Assembly (NCBI GenBank): GCA_001768555.1
Contig: MEOD01000079.1
Span: forward strand, 1-64,000
DNA: 64,000 bases
Reading direction: 5' to 3'
Source: Bacteroidetes bacterium GWF2_29_10
GTDB taxonomy: Bacteria; Bacteroidota; Bacteroidia; Bacteroidales; GWE2-29-8
Below the pieces are notes generated by a model. That model was not told the DNA's origin. It saw nothing but the letters and a program-made list of their open reading frames with translations, and ran no database searches. Both the position numbers and the translations under genes were made by a program. How positions within the stretch are numbered: position 1 is the first letter of the stretch; every line of letters starts with the position of its first letter. Shown piece after piece: positions 7,943-15,821 of the stretch.

Positions 7943-8884
7943 TTATTGTTTAGCATTCTGCTTATGCAAATAATCGGAAGCAGATAATGCAGCGATAGTA
8001 CCATCTCCCACAGCAGTAGTAATTTGCCTAAAAAGTTTTACAATACTATCTCCTGCAGCATAAACACCTTTAATATTTGTGTTCATTCCTGGACCTACAA
8101 TAATTTCTCCAAATTCATTCAAATCAATCTTTCCTTTTAAAAATTCTGTATTTGGAATATATCCAATAAAAATAAAAACGCCATCTATTTTTAAATAATT
8201 AGATTCTCCTGTTTTTAAGTTTGTGACTCTAACTTTTTCAAGTTTTTCATTTCCAATAAATTCATTAATTGTAGATCCCATCATGAAATTTATTTTAGGA
8301 TGATTTTTTACCTCATTTATAGCATGTTGGAATGCTTGAAAATGATTAAACTGATGCAATATGGTTATTTTATTAACATATTTTGTCAAAGAAATAGCCT
8401 CTTCCAATGCCGAATTTCCACCACCAACAACAATTATGTCTTTATTTGTGAAAAAATCACCATCACATGTAGCACAATAAGAAATTCCTTTACCTTTAAA
8501 AAGAGCTTCTCCTATAGCATTTAAAGAACGTGGTCTTCCCCCAGATGCAATAATAATCGTTTTAGAATTATAAATATTTCCATCAGACAAAACAACTTTT
8601 TTTAATTCATCATTAAGATTTACATCTTTTATAGAAACATTTGATTTAATATTACATCCAAACATTTTTGCTTGCTTCTTCATTGTATTGGCTAGCTGGT
8701 AACCACTAACACTTTCTAATCCAGGGTAATTTGCTATTTCATGAGTAAATATCATTTGGCCCCCAATAGTTCCTTCATTTATTATTAAAGTTTTAATATG
8801 AGCCCTTGACAGGTAAATCCCTGCCGTTAATCCGGCAGGTCCAGCTCCTATTATTATTGCATCATAATAATTATTTGCATCCAT
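7943..8884 (-). CDS. Thioredoxin-reductase-like flavoprotein with altered NADPH site
   Basis: This 313-residue protein has all low-molecular-weight TrxR landmarks. They are FAD-binding GAGPAG (13-18), the redox pair Cys137/Cys140 in CATCDGDF, the second dinucleotide motif VVGGGNSALEEA, and a C-terminal GDSIVKLFRQ FAD segment. The NADPH 2'-phosphate motif HRRxxxRA of E. coli TrxB is replaced by H176-Q-F-N-H-F-Q-A183, so three of the phosphate-contacting arginines are gone. The enzyme may therefore use NADH or a ferredoxin or flavin donor. Five nt separate it from the upstream thioredoxin-like gene, its likely partner. The general annotation trxB is close, but specificity is doubtful. Confidence 0.85.
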   Translation of the reverse strand: MDANNYYDAIIIGAGPAGLTAGIYLSRAHIKTLIINEGTIGGQMIFTHEIANYPGLESVSGYQLANTMKKQAKMFGCNIKSNVSIKDVNLNDELKKVVLSDGNIYNSKTIIIASGGRPRSLNAIGEALFKGKGISYCATCDGDFFTNKDIIVVGGGNSALEEAISLTKYVNKITILHQFNHFQAFQHAINEVKNHPKINFMMGSTINEFIGNEKLEKVRVTNLKTGESNYLKIDGVFIFIGYIPNTEFLKGKIDLNEFGEIIVGPGMNTNIKGVYAAGDSIVKLFRQITTAVGDGTIAALSASDYLHKQNAKQ

Positions 8885-8889
8885 TATTT

Positions 8890-9246
8890 TTAATTTTTAT
8901 TTGGTTCTCCAAAATATTTATCAAGTATTATTATTACTTGAGACTTTGTTTGAATGCTTGATGTTGCTTTTACAACTTTCCCATTTTTATAATAAATTGT
9001 AAATGGAATACCCATGAAGCCTTGCACTTCTGGTAAATTTCTAATAATATTAGCTTCAAAACTATCAAATTCCATATCGCAAAACTTAACATGCTTATAA
9101 TCTTCTTCAAGCTCTTCAGCTATTCCATAAACGGGTATACACATAGGCCCCATACGACCACATATAACCATTACATTTTCATTTTCACTGATTATTTTTG
9201 TTAGAATATCAGCCGTTTCGATGTGTTTTAAATTTGTGTCTAACAT
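8890..9246 (-). CDS. Thioredoxin-fold protein with CX6C in place of CXXC
   Basis: The 118-residue protein has the length and strand pattern of thioredoxin. It has the buried segment VKFCDMEFD and the cis-Pro motif GIPFTIYYKNGKVV that matches the thioredoxin IPTLLLFKNG region. The active-site segment reads VICGRMGPMCIPV: Cys29 and Cys36 with six residues between, and Met where the nucleophilic WCGPC would sit. The nucleotide sequence 9129-9188 confirms the reading. Cys56 is a third cysteine. It is the first gene of the operon, directly before the reductase-like flavoprotein, so it is probably that enzyme's substrate. Whether it does disulfide exchange or carries another group is open. Confidence 0.72.
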   Translation of the reverse strand: MLDTNLKHIETADILTKIISENENVMVICGRMGPMCIPVYGIAEELEEDYKHVKFCDMEFDSFEANIIRNLPEVQGFMGIPFTIYYKNGKVVKATSSIQTKSQVIIILDKYFGEPNKN

Positions 9247-9306
9247 GATTTTTTAATAATTAAATAATTAAATTTTAACTTAAATCTTTAGTAAGATTAT
9301 GATATG

Positions 9307-9314
9307 CAAAGATA
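9307..9314 (-). promoter_or_regulatory. -7 box of the thioredoxin-like redox operon
   Basis: The minus strand reads TATCTTTG, an excellent Bacteroidota -7 box, 61 nt upstream of the start at 9246. No TTG lies at the -33 distance, which would suit an activator-dependent promoter. Confidence 0.55.
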
Positions 9315-9390
9315 CAGGCAATAAATGCGTTTATTTATTTTTAGGTATAGTAATATAACAACAATGTCGTTGAAATTGATTAACTTTTTT

Positions 9391-9406
9391 ATTGATTTTA
9401 ATCAAT
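9391..9406. promoter_or_regulatory. FNR/Crp-type operator between redox operon and regulator
   Basis: ATTGAT-TTTA-ATCAAT is a perfect 6-bp inverted repeat with a 4-bp spacer and contains the exact FNR consensus TTGATnnnnATCAA (9392-9405). It lies 15 nt upstream of the -7 box of the Crp/Fnr gene and about 77 nt upstream of the -7 box of the divergent operon. That placing suits autoregulation plus control of the operon. Confidence 0.7.
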
Positions 9407-9420
9407 GTACAAAATAATAC

Positions 9421-9428
9421 TAACTTTG
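9421..9428 (+). promoter_or_regulatory. -7 box of the Crp/Fnr-family regulator gene
   Basis: TAACTTTG matches TAnnTTTG and lies 25 nt upstream of the ATG at 9453. The -33 position is occupied by the FNR-type operator. Confidence 0.5.
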
Positions 9429-9452
9429 ACACTTAATAAATAACATAATGAA

Positions 9453-10148
9453 ATGGAAACAATAACCGAGAATGATAGTAAATTTATTTGTGATATTGAA
9501 GCTCCTTGTTTTAAAACATTATCGTCTGAAGAGATAGAGTTGATAAGAGGAAGTAAGACACAAGTATTATTTCGAAAAGGAGATAATCTTTCAAAGCAAG
9601 GAACATTTGTGTCTTATATTTTATTTATAATAAATGGTTTGGTAAAACAATATATAGAAGGAGGAAATACAAAGACATATAATCTTAGAATTATTAAATC
9701 TGGCGAATTTATAGGACTTTCGTCTGTGTTTACGAAACATACTTTTGATTATTCTGCCATTTCTTTAACTGATTGTCAAGCATTTATAATAGAGAAAGAT
9801 GTTATTACAAAAATTGTCAAGCAAAATAGCACTTTTGGATTTAACATTATAAAAAGATATTGTGAGCAAAACACAAACTTGTTTGATAGTATCAATCATC
9901 TTGTTTATAAGCAAATGAATGGGCGCATGGCTAACACATTAATATATATTGATGAAATAAAGATTGAAAATGAAAACATTTTTCAACTTCTTTCACGTAA
10001 AGATATTGCAGACTTTGCAGGGATTTCAACAGAAAGCGCAGTAAAATTGCTTAAAAATTTTGAAAAAGATGGATTGATTATGCTTAATGAAAAAGATATA
10101 AAAATATTAAATAAAGAAGCCTTAATGCAAATTAGGAAAAATGGGTAA
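9453..10148 (+). CDS. Crp/Fnr-family transcription regulator
   Basis: This 231-residue DNA-binding regulator has a cyclic-nucleotide-binding-type beta-roll (about 25-140) and a winged helix-turn-helix (about 165-225). In the latter, SRKDIADFAGISTESAVKLL is the recognition helix region. Its divergence from the redox operon and the consensus FNR box between them suggest it controls both. Two Cys lie near the N-terminus (Cys13, Cys19), with further Cys in TDCQAF and RYCEQ. This is not the spacing of E. coli FNR, so an oxygen-labile [4Fe-4S] is possible but not shown. Haem (CooA/DNR-like) or another ligand is equally open. Confidence 0.87.
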   Translation: METITENDSKFICDIEAPCFKTLSSEEIELIRGSKTQVLFRKGDNLSKQGTFVSYILFIINGLVKQYIEGGNTKTYNLRIIKSGEFIGLSSVFTKHTFDYSAISLTDCQAFIIEKDVITKIVKQNSTFGFNIIKRYCEQNTNLFDSINHLVYKQMNGRMANTLIYIDEIKIENENIFQLLSRKDIADFAGISTESAVKLLKNFEKDGLIMLNEKDIKILNKEALMQIRKNG

Positions 10149-10224
10149 TCGTCATTACTAAACACATATTTATGGCACTAAAATTGACGAACTTGAAATT
10201 TAAAATATAAAAAATGAAGATATT

Positions 10225-11481
10225 ATGACTCCTTCAACGATATTAAAGATATTTGTAGCCATATTCACTCTATTAATACTTATTACGATAGACTATCCTG
10301 TATATAAAAACATTAAGGATAATGTATTGCACAACAAAAAAAGATTATTCACTATTTTTAAAATACTGTATTGGACAATTAGTGGGACATCCTATAGCAT
10401 GCTAATAATATATTCGATAACTAGACCATACAAAATTCCAGCTGACTATTCTGAGATATTTATTATTATAAACAGCATTGTCTTTATTACATTTTTCTTT
10501 AAAATAATAGTATTCCTTTCGATAATGATAAAATGCTTGGTAAGTTTAATTATGCGAGTATTTAAGCTTAACAAAACCATTATTGAAAAAACAAAGCGAA
10601 CGATTGTAATTTTAGGAACCAGCATAGCTGATTTAATTTTTATCATTCTCTTCTATAATTTATTTTTTAGTGGACAGGATATAGTTATTAAAAGAGTAGA
10701 AATTAATTTGCCAGACCTACCTAAGTCTTTTGACAATTACAAAATTATTCAGATATCCGATCTTCATGCAGGCAGCTATTTGAATAATAAAATCATAGAA
10801 GACGCCGTAAGCATTATAAATAAAGAAAATGCTGACATGATTGCTTTTACTGGTGACATTGTTAATTTTCAGAGCTCAGAGATGAATGAATATTTGCCTT
10901 ATCTTAAGCGTTTCAAATCAAAAGATGGGGTATTTGCTGTTATGGGTAATCATGATTATGGAGAGTATGTTTCATGGGATACCTATAAAGAAAAACAAGA
11001 TGATGTTAGGAATATCATCCGTAATTATAATAAAATAAGCTGGAATATATTATTAAACGAAAACCGTATCATACGAAAGGGTGACGATTCGATTGCTATT
11101 ATTGGTTCCGAGAATTGGAGTAACAGTAAACGGTTTAAAAGCCCTGGTGATTTGAAAAAAGCAAAAAAAGGAGTTGAAGATGTTGGGTTTAAGATTTTAC
11201 TTTCACACGATCCTCAGCATTTTGAACTCAAAGTAATAAAAGAAAATAAAGACATACAATTAACTCTATCTGGGCATACTCATGCAATGCAATTTGGCAT
11301 TGACAACAAATACATAAAGTGGAGCCCTTCTAAATGGGCTTATAAATATTGGAATGGCTTGTATAAAGAAGGGCACCAATACATTTATGTAAATAGAGGC
11401 TTGGGGTATGTTGGATTTGCTTCAAGAATAGGGATGTTGCCTGAAATAACTGTAATTACACTAAAGAAATCATCTCAATAA
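10225..11481 (+). CDS. Membrane-bound calcineurin-like metallophosphoesterase
   Basis: The 418-residue protein has four predicted N-terminal membrane helices (about 5-25, 43-65, 75-110, 130-155) and a metallophosphoesterase domain. The metal-binding blocks are all present: ISDLHAG, FTGDIVN, MGNHDYGEY, LLSHDPQHF and LSGHTHAMQFG. This corresponds to the YkuE/YaeI family; related enzymes act on phosphate esters in membranes or lipid A precursors (LpxG). The substrate here cannot be told. The gene is 76 nt downstream of the regulator on the same strand and could be cotranscribed with it. Confidence 0.85.
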   Translation: MTPSTILKIFVAIFTLLILITIDYPVYKNIKDNVLHNKKRLFTIFKILYWTISGTSYSMLIIYSITRPYKIPADYSEIFIIINSIVFITFFFKIIVFLSIMIKCLVSLIMRVFKLNKTIIEKTKRTIVILGTSIADLIFIILFYNLFFSGQDIVIKRVEINLPDLPKSFDNYKIIQISDLHAGSYLNNKIIEDAVSIINKENADMIAFTGDIVNFQSSEMNEYLPYLKRFKSKDGVFAVMGNHDYGEYVSWDTYKEKQDDVRNIIRNYNKISWNILLNENRIIRKGDDSIAIIGSENWSNSKRFKSPGDLKKAKKGVEDVGFKILLSHDPQHFELKVIKENKDIQLTLSGHTHAMQFGIDNKYIKWSPSKWAYKYWNGLYKEGHQYIYVNRGLGYVGFASRIGMLPEITVITLKKSSQ

Positions 11482-11524
11482 ACGTCAGAGTATTTTATAT
11501 GCATTTAGATTAAAAAAAATAATG

Positions 11525-11543
11525 TACTTTTGACCTAAATTTG
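11525..11543 (+). promoter_or_regulatory. Two overlapping-range -7 boxes of purB
   Basis: TACTTTTG (11525-11532) and TAAATTTG (11536-11543) both match TAnnTTTG and lie 34-45 nt upstream of the purB ATG. Which is used cannot be told. Confidence 0.45.
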
Positions 11544-11576
11544 ACGTAAGTTTTTTGTAAAAAGATAATTAAAAAA

Positions 11577-12923
11577 ATGGACAACTTTGAATTATATGCA
11601 ATATCGCCTATTGATGGAAGATATTGGAAAGGTGTTGAGTCACTAAAAAACTATTTTTCCGAATATGCTTTAATACGTTACAGAGTACTAGTGGAAGTTG
11701 AATATTTTATTGCTCTTACTGCTGCTCAATTACCTAATCTGAAAGATATAGATAAATCGGATATAGAAACTAAGTTGCGCAATATATACATTAACTTTGA
11801 AGAAAGCTCTGCACTTCGCATTAAGGAAATTGAAAGAACTACCAATCATGATGTAAAAGCCGTTGAATATTTCCTTCGTGAAGAGTTTGAAAAAATAGGC
11901 ATCGCACAATTTAATGAATTTATTCATTTTGGATTAACATCTCAGGACATTAATAACACCGCTGTGCCGATGTCTTTAAAGGATGCTATTGAAAATGTTT
12001 ACGAACCTCTATTCAATGAATTGCTCAACAGAATTGAACAATTGGCAAAGGAATGGGACAAAATACCTATGCTCGCAAGAACTCACGGACAACCTGCCTC
12101 TCCAACACGATTGGGAAAGGAAATATACGTGTTCTACGAGCGTTTACAAAAACAAAAAGAATATCTTAAGGCAATTCCTTTTTCTGCAAAGTTTGGCGGA
12201 GCTACAGGGAATTTTAATGCTCATTATGCAGCGTTCCCTAACAATGACTGGATTGATTTTGCTAACAACTTTGTCAATAAAACTCTGAAATTAACAAGAA
12301 CTCGCACAACAACTCAGATTGAGCATTATGATAATCTCGCTGCATTGTTTGACGCAATGAAGCGTATCAATAATATTATCGTTGACATGAATCGAGACTT
12401 CTGGCATTACATTTCTATTGATTACTTCAAGCAAAAGATTAATAAAGACGAGGTTGGTTCTTCGGCAATGCCACATAAAGTAAACCCTATTGATTTTGAA
12501 AATTCGGAAGGCAATCTTGGTATTGCCAATGCTTTATTCGAACATTTATCAGCTAAGCTCCCTATATCTCGTTTGCAAAGAGATTTAACCGACTCAACCG
12601 TTTTGCGAAACGTTGGTGTGCCAATAGCTCATTCAATCATTGCATTCAAATCAACTCTTAGAGGCTTAAACAAGCTAATCATCAATAACAAAAAAATCGA
12701 AAACGATTTAAATGACAATTGGGCAGTAATAGCCGAAGCTATTCAAACCATATTACGAAGTGTTAACTATCCAGACCCTTATAATGCACTAAAACAATTA
12801 ACCCGAAATAACGAAAAGATTGATGCTACTTCATTGCAAACATTCATCAACAATTTAGATGTTGAAGAATCCGTAAAACAAAAACTTTTAAAGATTACAC
12901 CTTTTAACTATGTTGGAAAATAA
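11577..12923 (+). CDS. purB: Adenylosuccinate lyase
   Basis: The product catalyses two eliminations of fumarate in purine synthesis: SAICAR to AICAR and adenylosuccinate to AMP. At 448 residues it belongs to the E. coli-like long class. Family blocks are TTNHDVKAVEYFL (88-100), LARTHGQPASPTRLG with His170, and the fumarase/aspartase signature SSAMPHKVNPIDFENSEGN. That signature's Ser295/Ser296 lie in the mobile catalytic loop. Its own promoter boxes precede it. Its last 14 nt overlap the start of the next gene, which is unusual because that gene codes for an unrelated secreted protein. Confidence 0.96.
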   Translation: MDNFELYAISPIDGRYWKGVESLKNYFSEYALIRYRVLVEVEYFIALTAAQLPNLKDIDKSDIETKLRNIYINFEESSALRIKEIERTTNHDVKAVEYFLREEFEKIGIAQFNEFIHFGLTSQDINNTAVPMSLKDAIENVYEPLFNELLNRIEQLAKEWDKIPMLARTHGQPASPTRLGKEIYVFYERLQKQKEYLKAIPFSAKFGGATGNFNAHYAAFPNNDWIDFANNFVNKTLKLTRTRTTTQIEHYDNLAALFDAMKRINNIIVDMNRDFWHYISIDYFKQKINKDEVGSSAMPHKVNPIDFENSEGNLGIANALFEHLSAKLPISRLQRDLTDSTVLRNVGVPIAHSIIAFKSTLRGLNKLIINNKKIENDLNDNWAVIAEAIQTILRSVNYPDPYNALKQLTRNNEKIDATSLQTFINNLDVEESVKQKLLKITPFNYVGK

Positions 12924-14187
12924 ATTCAAGCTTTTCATTTTAATTTTACTCTCTATTCTTTATAAGGAGAACTATGCTCAAAATAAATTCAAATACGCAC
13001 ACCTTAGCGACCCAATTACCTTTAAAGATTCAATAGAGAAAAGATTTACAATTGAAGAGGTTGAAAAATTTGTTTATGCTGATTCAACTAATAATGTTTT
13101 GCTTGAAAATGGTTATGCCCAAGCTAAAATATCAAACATCGCCAAATGGGATGCAATCAAAAGCAACGCTATTCCTCAAAAAGTCACTGTTATTTTCACA
13201 AAGTATCCAAAAAATAAAGAAGACTGGATTACTAATTTTTACAATCTGCTTGGAAAAAGATTGATCGAACTTTACAAATTAGACTCAACTCTTAACTTTA
13301 AAAATATAAAATATCATATTATTCTTCAAACAGCTTGCAACACCGAAGAAGAAACTAAATCATTCTTCCACGGCATCAAAATAGACTATATCAATAAAAC
13401 ATCTAACGTGAGCTATGACACGCTTAAAGTTACCACTCAAACGGATGATTACTCAATGAAACTTATTCGAAATCTAACCGAAAAGAAGCCCGTCAAAGAT
13501 TCAACACTTTATAAAATCATACAAAGAAACAATGGTTGGAATAATTCTTTATTTGCAATGAATTACACAAACTCTTTCTTTAATGATGAAACGGTTACAT
13601 TAGTAATAAATAGCGTTATGCTATCAAAAGCAAACAATGCGACCGTTGACTATTTTGTTGTACTTTTTAACAAATCATTCGACCCCTTGGGAAGCAACAT
13701 CCCAGAGAAAGTCGAAAACGTGTATATCAATAGGTCTTTCAATGCACGAAGCTTTTCTAAAGAAATATCTTTAGCAAAAGAACAATACTCCCAGTGCGAA
13801 GCATTCATATCAAAAATGTTTTACGGCAAACAAAACATTAATAATGAAAACATAATCCTTATTGTCAATAACTATTTCGATTATGAATACCTATCTTTAA
13901 TCGACATGAATGTCCCCATGAAAATAATCGTCAAAAATGCTAAAAAATCTAATGAAATAAACCCTTTATACTTCCTCCTTGCTAAAAAAACTAACGCAAC
14001 AATTCACACAATCAACAAAGATTACAGCATAAGCGAAGTAAACAAATACTATGAAATTAGTAAAAAAAACGATCCAAATGTAAAAAAGATTGAAGCAGAA
14101 CTATTAAAAAAAAACATTAAACCATCCCCTTCCGTTCACCAAAAACATAAAAAAACAAAAGAATTATGTTGTCCTAAATTTAATTAA
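12910..14187 (+). CDS. Secreted protein of unknown function
   Basis: The 425-residue product starts with a signal peptide (hydrophobic 7-19, likely cleavage after NYAQ at about 24). I recognise no domain. The mature part alternates charged helices with strand segments such as VTVIFTKYPKNKEDW and KYHIILQTACNTEEETKSFF, and ends with a Lys-rich tail containing two Cys. The ATG overlaps the end of purB by 14 nt, and no other in-frame start with a signal peptide is available, so translation is probably coupled to purB. It lacks a lipobox and a T9SS tail, so periplasm is the most likely location. No function is assigned. Confidence 0.6.
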   Translation: MLENKFKLFILILLSILYKENYAQNKFKYAHLSDPITFKDSIEKRFTIEEVEKFVYADSTNNVLLENGYAQAKISNIAKWDAIKSNAIPQKVTVIFTKYPKNKEDWITNFYNLLGKRLIELYKLDSTLNFKNIKYHIILQTACNTEEETKSFFHGIKIDYINKTSNVSYDTLKVTTQTDDYSMKLIRNLTEKKPVKDSTLYKIIQRNNGWNNSLFAMNYTNSFFNDETVTLVINSVMLSKANNATVDYFVVLFNKSFDPLGSNIPEKVENVYINRSFNARSFSKEISLAKEQYSQCEAFISKMFYGKQNINNENIILIVNNYFDYEYLSLIDMNVPMKIIVKNAKKSNEINPLYFLLAKKTNATIHTINKDYSISEVNKYYEISKKNDPNVKKIEAELLKKNIKPSPSVHQKHKKTKELCCPKFN

Positions 14188-14236
14188 AACCACCAAAGAC
14201 AACAATCATATACCCTTTATTTTATTTACTTTTTAA

Positions 14237-14267
14237 TTGATTTTATTCTGAAAAGATATTATTTTTG
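14237..14267 (+). promoter_or_regulatory. Promoter of the ZIP transporter gene
   Basis: TTG (14237-14239) and TATTTTTG (14260-14267) with a 20-nt spacer fit the Bacteroidota pattern, 34 nt upstream of the ATG. Confidence 0.5.
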
Positions 14268-14301
14268 TAGAATAAATAAAGAGTAAAATAAACCCAGCAA
14301 T

Positions 14302-15102
14302 ATGACAACAGAAAATATATTAATTGCTTTTGGATTAACCCTCTTTGCAGGTCTTTCAACAGGTATTGGAAGTTTTTTAGCATTCTTTTCAAAAGGAAAT
14401 AGCCCCCGTTTTCTTGCAATGTCATTAGGATTTTCCGCAGGAGTAATGATATACGTATCAATGGTAGAAATATTTCAAAAATCCAAAATCGCATTAACTG
14501 GCGTTTATGGAGATTTTACAGGATACTTATACACAATAATATCCTTCTTCGCCGGAATTGCAGTAATCGCAATAATCGACAAGCTCGTCCCATCATACGA
14601 AAACCCTCACGAAATTAAAAGCATGAATGACACTGAAGCTGACAATAAAAACAAATTCTATCGAATGGGACTATTCTCCGCTCTTGCAATAACAATACAT
14701 AACTTCCCTGAAGGATTAGCTACATTTATTGCAGCACTGCAAGATCCTAAACTTGGCGTAGGCATTGCAGTTGCCATTTCAATACATAATATCCCAGAAG
14801 GCATTGCCGTGTCTGTTCCAATATACTATGCAACAAAAAGTAAGAAAAAAGCATTTGCATTCTCATTCGCATCTGGGCTTGCAGAACCCCTTGGAGCATT
14901 AATCGGATTTTTCATACTATTCCCTTTCATTAATGATGCACTACTCGGCTTTGTCTTTGCATCCGTCGCAGGTATAATGGTATACATATCACTTGATGAA
15001 TTACTCCCAACAGCTGAAAAATACGGCGAACACCATATTGCAATCTACGGACTAATTGCTGGAATGGCAGTAATGGCTATAAGTTTACTACTATTCGTTT
15101 AA
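14302..15102 (+). CDS. zupT: ZIP-family divalent metal transporter (ZupT)
   Basis: This 266-residue inner-membrane protein has about eight helices. The two paired metal-binding motifs of ZIP transporters are clear: [10 protein letters not shown] (His133, Glu137) and [12 protein letters not shown] (His162, Asn163, Glu166). The length and motif match bacterial ZupT, which imports Zn2+ and other divalent cations. A short charged cytoplasmic loop (100-120) precedes helix 4. It has its own promoter and stands alone, and no Zur- or Fur-like operator was recognised upstream. Confidence 0.93.
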   Translation: MTTENILIAFGLTLFAGLSTGIGSFLAFFSKGNSPRFLAMSLGFSAGVMIYVSMVEIFQKSKIALTGVYGDFTGYLYTIISFFAGIAVIAIIDKLVPSYENPHEIKSMNDTEADNKNKFYRMGLFSALAITIHNFPEGLATFIAALQDPKLGVGIAVAISIHNIPEGIAVSVPIYYATKSKKKAFAFSFASGLAEPLGALIGFFILFPFINDALLGFVFASVAGIMVYISLDELLPTAEKYGEHHIAIYGLIAGMAVMAISLLLFV

Positions 15103-15256
15103 AACGCGAATAAAATTAAAATATTAAATTATCAGAGGAAGTAAAAAAAAATAAAGATGTAATCTTAGATTGTTTTAAAATTTTATTCAGGTAATATTTA
15201 ATTTTCTCCCACCTACTTTATATATTTAAAATTATATTTAGTTAGTAAGGATTCTT

Positions 15257-15264
15257 TATTTTTG
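15257..15264 (+). promoter_or_regulatory. -7 box of the ECF sigma operon
   Basis: TATTTTTG matches TAnnTTTG, 57 nt upstream of the ECF sigma start. The rest of the 219-nt gap after zupT shows nothing recognisable. Confidence 0.4.
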
Positions 15265-15321
15265 TGTAACATTTTTTTTCTTTTTTAGTCTTATGATTTT
15301 AAAATGCAGAAAATTATATAA

Positions 15322-15819
15322 ATGACTGATTCAGAATTTAACAAGATTGTAGAAATGTATTCGGATAGTATATATCGTTTTGTACTAAAAAGTTTGAGGG
15401 ATAAAAATACTGCCAAAGATTTAATGCAAGATGTTTATGAAAGAGTATGGATAAAAAGACAAAATGTTAACATTGAAAAAGCAAAGTCTTATTTGTTTAC
15501 AACAGCTTATCATTGTATGATTGATTTAATAAAACAAAAAAATAGGTTTGTTTCCATAGAAACAGCTAATATTGAAAAAAATGAAACTGTGATAATTGAA
15601 AATAATTACAATAATATAAAGGAAATTATTGATGAACTTAGCAACAAATTGCCAGAAATTCAAAAGATGGTTTTAATGTTAAGAGATTATGAAGATTATA
15701 GTTATGAAGAAATAGGAAAAATAACAGGATTAACAGAATCACAAGTAAAAGTTTATATTTATAGAGCTAGGATTTTTCTAAAAAATAATTTAAAACGTTA
15801 TCAACATTTAATTTTTTAA
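15322..15819 (+). CDS. ECF-type RNA polymerase sigma factor
   Basis: This is a 165-residue sigma-70-family protein reduced to regions 2 and 4. Region 2 contains IYRFVLKSLRDKNTAKDLMQ and the DVYERVWIKR DNA-melting segment. Region 4 has the YSYEEIGKITGLTESQVKVY helix-turn-helix for the -35 element. It redirects RNA polymerase to a small regulon. The anti-sigma gene starts 2 nt after its stop, and an outer-membrane-protein gene follows, the usual arrangement for a surface-signalling or envelope-stress unit. The inducing signal is unknown. Confidence 0.92.
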   Translation: MTDSEFNKIVEMYSDSIYRFVLKSLRDKNTAKDLMQDVYERVWIKRQNVNIEKAKSYLFTTAYHCMIDLIKQKNRFVSIETANIEKNETVIIENNYNNIKEIIDELSNKLPEIQKMVLMLRDYEDYSYEEIGKITGLTESQVKVYIYRARIFLKNNLKRYQHLIF

Positions 15820-15821
15820 AA

